50,765 nucleotides of DNA, from positions 1-50,765 of the forward strand of contig CANRKI010000004.1 in the NCBI GenBank assembly GCA_947631175.1, written 5' to 3'. Made by a program: the position numbers and the translations under genes. Each line of letters opens with the position of its first letter. Within the stretch, counting starts at the first letter, position 1. Source of the DNA: an uncultured Flavobacterium sp. Lineage in GTDB: Bacteria; Bacteroidota; Bacteroidia; Flavobacteriales; Flavobacteriaceae. Positions 16,106 through 23,467 of this stretch are shown here, in pieces. The notes beneath the pieces were generated by a model. It had not been told where the DNA came from and ran no database searches. It saw only the letters and a list, made by a program, of their open reading frames with translations.

Positions 16106-18520
16106 ATGAAACGAATTTTATTTCTCTTTTCTATATCATTGTTTTTCAATTTCTCTTTTTCACAAGATAATGAATGGAGTAAATATAATTACATTTTACT
16201 TGGTGAACCAACTCATGGTGATGGTGCTGTTTTTGATGAAAAAGTCAAGATTATAAAAAAACTACATCAAGAAAACAGTTTTAAAACCATATTGTTTGAA
16301 GCGGGTTTTTATGACAACCTAAAAGCTTGGGAGTTATATAGTAATGATAAAAATACTGCTATTTACAAAGAAAGTATTTTTCCTATTTGGTCAGAAACCA
16401 TAGCGTTTCAAGAACTTCTTGATTATGTAGAACAAAATCCTGAAATTAAAATTTTAGGAATAGACTGTCAGGAAGGCGCTCTTTTTCAACAATATTATTT
16501 AGATGATTTAAAGACTGTTTTTCAGCAAAACGACGTGCAGTTTTCTGATGATGAATTTGAATTAATTGACAAAACACTTATTCATAAAGATTTAGAATAT
16601 CTTAAAAATAACGCAACCGAAATTAAAAAATTATTCCTGCTGTATGACCATGTTCTTTCAGTTTTTGAAAAGATAAATCAACAAGATTTTAAAAGTAAAG
16701 TATTAAAGCAAGCTTTTTTAAGTAGTATGGCAGAAGTTACCTATTTGTTAAAACAACTTAACAACGAAAAATTTCCAGTTCAAAACCCAAGGGATTTACA
16801 AATGGCTGAAAATTTTATCTTCTTACAAAAAGAACTTAAAAATGAAAAATTGATTTTTTGGGGAGCCAATTATCATATTGCAAATGATTTACATTTTTTT
16901 GAAATTACAGATGTAACAAATAATTACATCAACAGAATCCATGCGCAGGAAAAAGAATTAAACCACCATAACGACTCATCTATATCAGAAATAAAAAAAC
17001 AGTTAAATGAATTAAAGCAGGCAATTCCCATGGGGAAAATTCTGAAAGAATATTATAAAGACGATCTTTTTTCTGTAGGGTTTACATCCTATTCGGGGAA
17101 TTATAGTGGCTCACATGATATAGAAATTCCTATTCTAACACCTCCTGAAAATAGTATCGAAGCTGAAATGTATAAAGACAATATCCAAGGTTTAGTCGTT
17201 CTTAATAACTATTCTAAAAAAGTTTTCTATTCATCTGCTCTAGGGTATCTTCCTGTTTTATTTGAATGGAAAAATGTGTTTGATGGCATCTATTTTATTC
17301 CTGAAATGTATGTTCCAGAAATGATAACGTATAATGATACTTTAGAAAAAAGTGTTATTTCAGCTGATGAATATTCAGAAAAAATTAAAGGGAAAATTAT
17401 AGATAGATCAACAAACATACCTGTTTCGTATGCTGATATATACTATAAATCAAATAATAAAAGTGTGGTTACAAATAACAAAGGAGAATTTGTAATCTCA
17501 AAAAGTAATAATCTTGATTATTTGATGATTTCTGCTGTTGGATATAAAAATGATTCTATTCAGATAAATGAAGTAAAATCACCACTTACTTTCTATTTGG
17601 AAACAGCAGATGAAGATAGTTTTATGTTAGATGAGCTTGTTATAGAAACTAAAAAGAAACTATCTTCTATAGAAATTCTAAAAAATGCCAAAGCTTATAT
17701 AAAAAACAATTACCTTCAAGTACCGTATAATCAAAATTTTTACGTAAGTGTAAAGTCTTATAATGAAAAGGATAAATTAACATACAATGAAGAAGCCCTT
17801 ATTCAAACCTATAATTCAAAAGGGATGAGTAATTCCGGCGATGCTCACAAAGGAATTTATGGTGAAATTATGCAATATAAAAATCAAGAGGGTCAATACA
17901 ACAATGATAAATGGAGTGGAGTGGGAAACCTTTGGGTGCAATTAAACAGAAATGTTATTTTAAGTAAAGCAAATGTATTGTACAGAACAAATTCTTATGA
18001 TTTAGAAAAGCCGGAAATTGTAGAATACGCCAACAAAACAGTTTATAAAATAAATTTTACAAATAATTCTCCGGGTGTTTATTCTACTGGGTATGGTTAT
18101 CCTGCTCCCGAAATTTCTTTAGGAACTATTTATATTGATACAGAAAACTTTGCAGTAATCCGATATGAACATTGTGTGAAAAGACAAATCAATCAAAATA
18201 AAAAAGCACAATATCCTTCACAAACCTATCATCAAATTATAGAAACGTATAAAGAAGTCAATGGTAAATATGTTCTTAATTTTTACAAACAAATTGATAA
18301 AATCAATTATATTAAAGAAAACAACATTTTTGCTACCAGATATAGAAATTTCTTTTTGATGTCTGAAAACATAGAAACACAACAAATCCAAAAATATAAT
18401 CGTCCGATTATAAATCTGAAACAAAATTTTAAACCTAAAACAGATAAATCCTTTTGGGAAAAGAATAATTTTTATGTAGAAGATACGGAACATAAGTACA
18501 ATGAATGTAAGTTTGAATAA
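16106..18520 (+). CDS. Secreted erythromycin-esterase-like protein fused to a carboxypeptidase-regulatory domain
   Basis: An 804-residue protein with a signal peptide (MKRILFLFSISLFFNFSFSQ). Residues 25-400 resemble the erythromycin esterase superfamily. LLGEPTHG (Glu34, His37), LFEAGF (Glu65) and FWGANYHIAND (His257) match the acidic and histidine residues of its active site. Residues about 427-500 are a CarbopepD_reg-like beta-sandwich (KIKGKIIDRSTNIPVSYADI). A C-terminal domain (about 510-800) of the type found in TonB-associated outer-membrane proteins follows. The substrate is unknown: the family includes macrolide esterases, but the fusion and secretion point to hydrolysis of some other ester or peptide bond at the cell surface. 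The gene's end overlaps the truncated dehydratase gene on the other strand by 49 bp. Confidence 0.82.
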   Translation: MKRILFLFSISLFFNFSFSQDNEWSKYNYILLGEPTHGDGAVFDEKVKIIKKLHQENSFKTILFEAGFYDNLKAWELYSNDKNTAIYKESIFPIWSETIAFQELLDYVEQNPEIKILGIDCQEGALFQQYYLDDLKTVFQQNDVQFSDDEFELIDKTLIHKDLEYLKNNATEIKKLFLLYDHVLSVFEKINQQDFKSKVLKQAFLSSMAEVTYLLKQLNNEKFPVQNPRDLQMAENFIFLQKELKNEKLIFWGANYHIANDLHFFEITDVTNNYINRIHAQEKELNHHNDSSISEIKKQLNELKQAIPMGKILKEYYKDDLFSVGFTSYSGNYSGSHDIEIPILTPPENSIEAEMYKDNIQGLVVLNNYSKKVFYSSALGYLPVLFEWKNVFDGIYFIPEMYVPEMITYNDTLEKSVISADEYSEKIKGKIIDRSTNIPVSYADIYYKSNNKSVVTNNKGEFVISKSNNLDYLMISAVGYKNDSIQINEVKSPLTFYLETADEDSFMLDELVIETKKKLSSIEILKNAKAYIKNNYLQVPYNQNFYVSVKSYNEKDKLTYNEEALIQTYNSKGMSNSGDAHKGIYGEIMQYKNQEGQYNNDKWSGVGNLWVQLNRNVILSKANVLYRTNSYDLEKPEIVEYANKTVYKINFTNNSPGVYSTGYGYPAPEISLGTIYIDTENFAVIRYEHCVKRQINQNKKAQYPSQTYHQIIETYKEVNGKYVLNFYKQIDKINYIKENNIFATRYRNFFLMSENIETQQIQKYNRPIINLKQNFKPKTDKSFWEKNNFYVEDTEHKYNECKFE

Positions 18521-19401
18521 TCTTTTACATCTATTTTTGGAATAACTTCTAATATCATATTTTTAATCTGATTTAAAGAAGTCTTATTAATTCCATTTTT
18601 ACTTATAAATTCTAATTTATTATTTATAGCTCTAATGGTATCAGGAAGTCTACTATCTGATAGATTATTTCTTCTACATAAAAAGTCTAAAAATAATTTA
18701 TTGTTATAATATAAATTATATTCTGAAATTAAAATATTCGCCTGTTTTAAATCTAAAAAATAGGCATAAGCTTCATCTTTAGATGCTCCAAGTTTCATAA
18801 GCTTTTTTATAATATCCTTTTTCAAGATACTTTTTGTTTCTAGAAACATTTCTATAATATTTTCAAGTATTTCATCAATATTGAATTCTTGAAATATATA
18901 TTCTCTTAATTTCGAGTTATTATTAAAACCGATTAACTTTAATTTTCCGTTTTTGATAGAAAATGTGTCATTTAAATAAAATCTTGTGTCATCTGTATGC
19001 AAATCATCAAACTTTTCTGATATAAGATTTAATATTTCATAGTCTAATGTAATATGACTCCAAAAATCTTGTGAAATTAAATTATTGTTTTCATTATTTT
19101 TTTCACTCCATGGAGAGGCAAATACACCAGCAAACAATCCATAAGGTGTCGGTCTAGTAGTTGATCTTATAAGGTATTTATAAAAACTTTTTAAAGCTTT
19201 ATTTTTTTTTGAATCACTAAGAGAAGAATATCTTTCTATTGCATCGTATAAATCGGGAGAAGAAACAAGAAGCGACTCTTTGAGTTTGTTTATTCTTTCA
19301 AATATACTTTTTTCGTCTTGACACGTATCTAATAATTTCTCATCCTGGGCGGGTATTCTAACGATAACACTTTCAAAAAAATCAAAATTCATTTTTTCCA
19401 T
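18472..19401 (-). CDS. Truncated class I lanthipeptide dehydratase (LanB N-terminal part)
   Basis: A 309-residue product matching the N-terminus of lantibiotic dehydratases. The hallmark is KSFYKYLIRSTTRPTPYGLF at about 71-90, the conserved YxxRxSxRxTPFGLFAG-type segment of the tRNA-Glu-dependent glutamylation domain. Full LanB proteins have about 1000 residues. Here the rest of that domain and the elimination domain are absent, and none is found elsewhere in the window. The last residues (LHSLYLCSVSST) are read from the antisense of the convergent fusion gene, so the frame runs across a recombination breakpoint near 18520. It follows the LanC-like gene by 2 bp in one operon. It is probably inactive, unless it works with a separate partner as split dehydratases do. 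Confidence 0.78.
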   Translation of the reverse strand: MEKMNFDFFESVIVRIPAQDEKLLDTCQDEKSIFERINKLKESLLVSSPDLYDAIERYSSLSDSKKNKALKSFYKYLIRSTTRPTPYGLFAGVFASPWSEKNNENNNLISQDFWSHITLDYEILNLISEKFDDLHTDDTRFYLNDTFSIKNGKLKLIGFNNNSKLREYIFQEFNIDEILENIIEMFLETKSILKKDIIKKLMKLGASKDEAYAYFLDLKQANILISEYNLYYNNKLFLDFLCRRNNLSDSRLPDTIRAINNKLEFISKNGINKTSLNQIKNMILEVIPKIDVKDYSNLHSLYLCSVSST

Positions 19402-19403
19402 AA

Positions 19404-20576
19404 TTACATAAATAAAAGTTCATCAAAATACATAAAATCATTATTGGATACTCCCATAATAGCTGTTCCTATTCCTGCTAATCCTGAATAAAAACTAACA
19501 TGTGAGCCAGGATTATCAATTTCATAATATGCTTTATAAGATAAATATGGAGAATCATACTTATCAAAATAAGATTTAGCCTTAATAGAACAATGAATTG
19601 CAGCTATTCTATATTTTTCTTCCTTTGTCAGATAATATATTTTTTGGAACATTAATGCTGTTCCCATAGTTCCATGAACTAGACCTGCATCAACTACAAC
19701 CTTACTATCTTCAATTCGGTTAGATGCTAGCTCAAAAGACTGAATAGCTAAATTTTTAAATACGTCAATTTTTAATAAATTTCCGCTTAAGTATAAAGTG
19801 TAAGCTACTAGTAAATCTCCATATGCCCATTCTAATGGAGCACGTTCAATAGGGTAACCAATAACAATAGGGAAGAAACATTTTTTATGCTTTATCCTAT
19901 TCTCTACCATATACCATGAAGCCTTTTCTATTATCTCTAGACATAATTCCTTTTCAATACCTAATTGATATAGCTTTAAACAAAATAATATTATCTGAGA
20001 AGATCCGTGCATTCCCAAATATATTCTATCTCCGTCAAATAAAGTTGACTGCCAATATATATGTCCTTTTTCAGAATTTTTTGAAATCTCGAGAATCTTT
20101 TTTAATAGGAAATTAAGGTAAGTTTTAATACCTTCTTTAGAATTATATCGTGAAATGAAATAATAACCCATTGATAAAGCTCCGCTTGCAACATCATAAT
20201 CTCCTTTTTCAAGTAGGTCTACCATTTGCTCAAAAATGAATTCATCAAAATATTCCAAAAATGAATTAGTATCTATATTTAACAATTTATGTTTAACGGC
20301 AAATTCCATAAATATGCCAAATTCATTTAGGTTTTCCCTTTTTCTTTTTTCTTGTAAATTTCCTTTAATAATATCATCTATGACATTTGAAATTATTTCC
20401 TCTCCTTTATCATAGAAATTCTTATTTTTATAATATTTGCTGTAAATTAATAAAAAAGTAGCGACACCTGTTCTCCCATAACTAACTCCAATTGTTGTAA
20501 GTTCTTTATATTTATACTCATACAAAAAATCAGCTATTTTTTTTAATAGAAGTTGATTCTCATCGTTTATATTCAT
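19404..20576 (-). CDS. LanC-like lanthionine cyclase homologue lacking two zinc-ligand cysteines
   Basis: The 390-residue protein has the alpha/alpha-toroid repeats of LanC: SYGRTGVATFLLIYSKYY, ASGALSMGYYFISRY, LGMHGSSQIILFCLKLYQLG and VSFYSGLAGIGTAIMG. In LanC enzymes such as NisC the zinc is held by Cys284, Cys330 and His331, in WCYG and CHG motifs. Here these read WAYG (Ala251) and VHG (Val300), with only His301 kept. The protein should therefore not bind zinc in the usual way and may be a pseudoenzyme, or use another mechanism as some class III cyclase domains do. It is the first gene of a two-gene operon with the truncated dehydratase and is divergent from a secreted HExxH peptidase. No precursor peptide was found. 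Confidence 0.82.
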   Translation of the reverse strand: MNINDENQLLLKKIADFLYEYKYKELTTIGVSYGRTGVATFLLIYSKYYKNKNFYDKGEEIISNVIDDIIKGNLQEKRKRENLNEFGIFMEFAVKHKLLNIDTNSFLEYFDEFIFEQMVDLLEKGDYDVASGALSMGYYFISRYNSKEGIKTYLNFLLKKILEISKNSEKGHIYWQSTLFDGDRIYLGMHGSSQIILFCLKLYQLGIEKELCLEIIEKASWYMVENRIKHKKCFFPIVIGYPIERAPLEWAYGDLLVAYTLYLSGNLLKIDVFKNLAIQSFELASNRIEDSKVVVDAGLVHGTMGTALMFQKIYYLTKEEKYRIAAIHCSIKAKSYFDKYDSPYLSYKAYYEIDNPGSHVSFYSGLAGIGTAIMGVSNNDFMYFDELLFM

Positions 20577-20708
20577 AAGTAAAATTATTTTTTTTTATAA
20601 AACTATTGTATATAAGTATCATTAACAAATTTTATTGTGAACTTTTGTAGCCTTAAAAACGCATATTTTTATTATCTTTAATTTTCAAAAATTAATATTT
20701 TCAACACT

Positions 20709-21833
20709 ATGCGAAAGATTCTATTTATTCTTTATTTTTTATTTCCGGTATCACTTTATTCTCAGACTATTATAGACGAAAGAATTAAACTTACTGTTTC
20801 TCCATCTGTAGTGCAATCTGAAATAAATATTGAAATTATAAAAAAGTTAGAATTATTTCTTCAAACTAAAAATGAGAATGCAAATAGTAATAGATATTGG
20901 CATAAGAACGATTTTGAAACCTTTGTATATCCTTACAGAGAAATTTTCTGGATAGAGTCAGGAAAGTTAGGAACTCATTTTTATCAGCCGACCTTGATGG
21001 AAATCATTGAAACAGATAACCCTTTTAAAAAGCTTGTTAAACTTGCTTATATTGGACACAATACTACAACCAAAGAAAATTTGGTCAGGATTATTTATAA
21101 TATTGTTGCTAACAAAACTAATGGAGAAATATTTTTTAGTTCATATACGGATTTTGCTACATCTTCATGGAAAAGATATTCAAAAGGGAGTATAGATTAT
21201 GTAATATCTCCAAATAAAAAATTGAATAAAAAAGAAATTAAATCACAATTAGAGGATGTGGAAAAACTAGTTTCTTTTTTTAGTACAGATAAGATCTCTA
21301 TAACTTATTATTCATGTATTGATGCGATAGAATTATTTAATGTAAAAGGATTTGATTATCATTCATCAATGTATCTTTCAAAGAATGGAGGATTAGCAGA
21401 AGATGGCTCTATTGTATATTCTGCAAATAATTCCGAAATATATACCCACGAAATAGCACATGTTTATACGAGAAGCCTTTTCCCTTTCATTCCTACTATC
21501 ATTGATGAAGGTATTGCGACTTTTTTTGGAGGGAGTGGATTTAATGATTATAAATGGCATAAAAATGAATTAAAAAAATATATAGAAAAGAATACGCTTG
21601 AATATTCATATTATATTGATAAACCATATGAGAGATTTTATATAAATAATGAAACCCCTGTACCATATCTTATAGGGGCACTTATTTGTGAATATGCGAT
21701 AACTTATTTAGGAAAAGAGATGTTTGTTGAGAGTCTTAGACAGATAGATAAGGAAACTAGTGTTTTGGAGCTAATGAATAAATGGGGGTTGACTAAAGAA
21801 AACATCAATACAGAATTAAATAAGATGTTGTAG
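20709..21833 (+). CDS. Secreted HExxH metallopeptidase (gluzincin-like)
   Basis: A 374-residue protein with a signal peptide (MRKILFILYFLFPVSLYSQ). The zinc motif HEIAH is at 247-251, and DEGIATFFGG follows with Glu267 as the likely third ligand, the spacing seen in gluzincin peptidases (clan MA). The N-terminal 230 residues have no recognised motif. It is divergently placed against the lanC-like gene across 132 bp. In lanthipeptide loci a secreted protease can remove leader peptides, but no link is proven; turnover of a host or competitor peptide is equally possible. Specificity cannot be told. Confidence 0.75.
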   Translation: MRKILFILYFLFPVSLYSQTIIDERIKLTVSPSVVQSEINIEIIKKLELFLQTKNENANSNRYWHKNDFETFVYPYREIFWIESGKLGTHFYQPTLMEIIETDNPFKKLVKLAYIGHNTTTKENLVRIIYNIVANKTNGEIFFSSYTDFATSSWKRYSKGSIDYVISPNKKLNKKEIKSQLEDVEKLVSFFSTDKISITYYSCIDAIELFNVKGFDYHSSMYLSKNGGLAEDGSIVYSANNSEIYTHEIAHVYTRSLFPFIPTIIDEGIATFFGGSGFNDYKWHKNELKKYIEKNTLEYSYYIDKPYERFYINNETPVPYLIGALICEYAITYLGKEMFVESLRQIDKETSVLELMNKWGLTKENINTELNKML

Positions 21834-22145
21834 AACCTTTATTTTTTGTTTTTTAAAATTTTATGAAAACAGGGTGCATAGCACCCTATTAATATTTCTG
21901 ATCCCAAACTACATACGGGAACGTTAACATTTTATCGTAATACTGAATATTAAATAACTATAATTTCAAATGATGATATTAAAAAAGTTTGAAAAACAAA
22001 CTTTAGATTTTTTAAAGTAACCGAAAAAAAGATAGAATATTCTAACTGTTTAGATGTTAAAGGTGTCTTTTTTATAATATAAAGTTTTTTTTTAAATGAA
22101 TAATAATTTTACATTTATGAGTATATAACTTTTAAATAAAAAATT
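21834..22145. other. Non-coding region between the peptidase and lipoprotein genes
   Basis: 312 bp with no gene. It holds the perfect hairpin AGGGTGC-ATA-GCACCCT at 21871-21887, 37 bp after the peptidase stop. It could act as a terminator but lacks a T-run. A near-consensus -7 box, TACATTTA, lies at about 22110-22117, upstream of the lipoprotein gene. Confidence 0.45.
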
Positions 22146-22604
22146 ATGAAGAATTTATTTATGATTACAGTGGCTGCATTTTTCATTTTATCATGTACCA
22201 ATAATGACGCGGTTGAACAGGAAAATGCTGATATTAAAATTGAAAGTAAAGCAAGTATGGCTTTTACTGATGCTGTTTTGAGAGGGTGGAGTGATAAAAA
22301 GAATTGCTTACGTGGTTATGGCGATTGTGCAATAGCTATTATCAGAGAGGGCTATCCTGCAGAAGGATTGTTTGCTGTTAGATTGGAGTTGCTTGGATCT
22401 ACTAAAATGCTTATGACTTACACCAGTGATGAAGAAAGCGAAGACGAAGGAGGATTCTTAAATTTTGGTAATGACACAACTCTTGTTAGTGAAGTAGCCA
22501 ATGATTTAGGTTATTCTTCTATTGTAGTAAAAGCAGGAATGTATGAAATAAACCGTTCCGAAAACCCTAAAGGTCAGGTAATTCTTACTATTGAAGCAGA
22601 TTAA
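22146..22604 (+). CDS. Small lipoprotein of unknown function
   Basis: 152 residues with lipoprotein signal MKNLFMITVAAFFILSC (Cys17). The mature part has an acidic loop (TSDEESEDEGG) and two Cys in KNCLRGYGDCAIAII that could form a disulfide. It looks like a compact beta-rich domain ending in GQVILTIEAD. Its stop overlaps the start of the next gene by one base (TAATG), so the two are co-translated. I do not recognise the family. Confidence 0.7.
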   Translation: MKNLFMITVAAFFILSCTNNDAVEQENADIKIESKASMAFTDAVLRGWSDKKNCLRGYGDCAIAIIREGYPAEGLFAVRLELLGSTKMLMTYTSDEESEDEGGFLNFGNDTTLVSEVANDLGYSSIVVKAGMYEINRSENPKGQVILTIEAD

Positions 22605-23083
22605 TGAAGTTTTTTTATTTTTTTATAGCTTTTTTCTTTACAATTACCTTAAAGGCACAGAATACTCCCGAGCGGATAGAACCAAGGGAATTATTTGAAA
22701 AAATTAAATCATCGGATAGACCTTCGGTAGTACAGTTTTGGGTACCTAAGTGTAAGGAAAAAGAAGAAATAGTAAAGGCTTATAAGGAGCTTGTAGAAAA
22801 GCATTCTGAAAAAATTGATTTTTATTTCGTTGGAATAACTAATCTTCCTGATTTAATCATTGAGCTTGATACTAAACTTAAATTTGATTATTCACTTTAT
22901 TATATTGGAGGTAATATAGATAAGGATCTTATGGAGCGAAGGAAAGAATTTGCAAATAGACTTTTGGAATTACTTAACAATGTTGTAGGAGGGGATTTTA
23001 TTACATTATATATTAAAGATTTGAAGAATATAAATTATGATGAATCTATATATGTAGATATGGAAAAGATTTTAAATGAATAA
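22604..23083 (+). CDS. Secreted thioredoxin-fold protein lacking the second active-site Cys
   Basis: 159 residues with a signal peptide (MKFFYFFIAFFFTITLKAQ). The segment SVVQFWVPKCKEKEEIVKAY (41-60) lines up with the thioredoxin motif FWAxWCxxC. Cys50 occupies the first Cys position and Lys53 the second. DFYFVGITNLPDLI would be the next strand. Without CxxC it cannot cycle as a thiol oxidoreductase, though a one-Cys mixed-disulfide role remains possible. It is coupled to the upstream lipoprotein gene by a one-base overlap and is the last island gene before attR. The fold call is tentative. Confidence 0.6.
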   Translation: MKFFYFFIAFFFTITLKAQNTPERIEPRELFEKIKSSDRPSVVQFWVPKCKEKEEIVKAYKELVEKHSEKIDFYFVGITNLPDLIIELDTKLKFDYSLYYIGGNIDKDLMERRKEFANRLLELLNNVVGGDFITLYIKDLKNINYDESIYVDMEKILNE

Positions 23084-23144
23084 ATCAAAAATTGCAAAAC
23101 AATACGAAAATTTTAATTTTCAACAGATTTGAGTATTTGTTCCT

Positions 23145-23159
23145 TATTTGTACCATAAT
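23145..23159 (+). repeat. Right copy of the 15-bp direct repeat near the island ends
   Basis: TATTTGTACCATAAT, identical to 7239-7253 and in the same orientation. It lies 32 bp inside attR. It is a candidate arm-type integrase or excisionase binding site. Confidence 0.5.
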
Positions 23160-23191
23160 AATATAAGCTATTGATTATCAGATGTGTTTAT

Positions 23192-23213
23192 TTTTGAAGA
23201 AGTAAAATAATTA
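23192..23213 (+). repeat. attR: right 22-bp direct repeat of the genomic island
   Basis: Matches 7104-7125 at 21 of 22 positions. Read in the dnaK frame it still spells Phe-Glu-Glu-Val-Lys-stop. Upstream similarity to dnaK ends within a few bases, so only the recombination core is repeated. The region 23084-23467 holds no gene: it contains this repeat, the 15-bp repeat, the terminator at 23231-23262 and the ccsBA promoter. Confidence 0.75.
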
Positions 23214-23230
23214 CAATCTTTATAATTAAG

Positions 23231-23264
23231 AAAAACCTCGAATTTAACTATTCGAGGTTTTTTT
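23231..23264 (+). terminator. Probable native dnaK terminator, displaced by the island
   Basis: AAAAACCTCGAA pairs perfectly with TTCGAGGTTTTT across an 8-nt loop and runs into T residues. It starts 17 bp after attR. The nearest gene upstream ends 150 bp away inside the island. Before insertion this hairpin would have sat just after the dnaK stop codon. Confidence 0.75.
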
Positions 23265-23418
23265 TATGCCATAACAATAAATATAAAAACGGTGAAATAG
23301 TTTTATAACTTGTGTTTTAATAAATAGTGTTGTGATTGAAAGTAGAATTGAACAGAAAATATTTACAAAATGCACTTTAATAATTAGTTAAAAACAAGAC
23401 TTTAAATAAAGTTTTAAG

Positions 23419-23426
23419 TACCTTTG
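23419..23426 (+). promoter_or_regulatory. Predicted -7 box of ccsBA
   Basis: TACCTTTG fits TAnnTTTG and lies 41 bp before the ccsBA start codon. No clear TTTG is seen at the -33 position. Confidence 0.5.
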
Positions 23427-23467
23427 TTAAATTCATTAAATCACTAAAAAAAAATTTCCAGTAAATC

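Larger units (their letters stand above)
7104..23213. mobile_element. About 16-kb mobilizable genomic island integrated at the 3' end of dnaK
   Basis: The unit is bounded by a 22-bp imperfect direct repeat. It carries a tyrosine integrase at its left end, then a membrane protein, HTH protein, VirE-like helicase, TOPRIM primase and MobV-like relaxase, and then a variable cargo. No type IV secretion genes are present, so it would be mobilizable in trans rather than self-conjugative. The cargo (14330-23083) holds unknown secreted proteins, an erythromycin-esterase-like fusion, lanthipeptide-enzyme homologues and an HExxH peptidase. It is strongly AT-rich, and unlike the compact flanks it contains long empty stretches and a decayed gene. 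What looks like the native dnaK terminator lies just outside the right repeat. Confidence 0.78.

Noticed and set aside
18218..18493. 91-residue frame antisense to the esterase fusion gene
   Set aside because: Shadow reading of that gene's C-terminus, although the truncated dehydratase frame runs into the same area.
19404..22145. A lanthipeptide precursor gene near the LanC-like gene
   Set aside because: I looked on both strands for a short frame with a leader and a Cys/Ser/Thr-rich core; none stood out in the gaps at 20577-20708 or 21834-22145.
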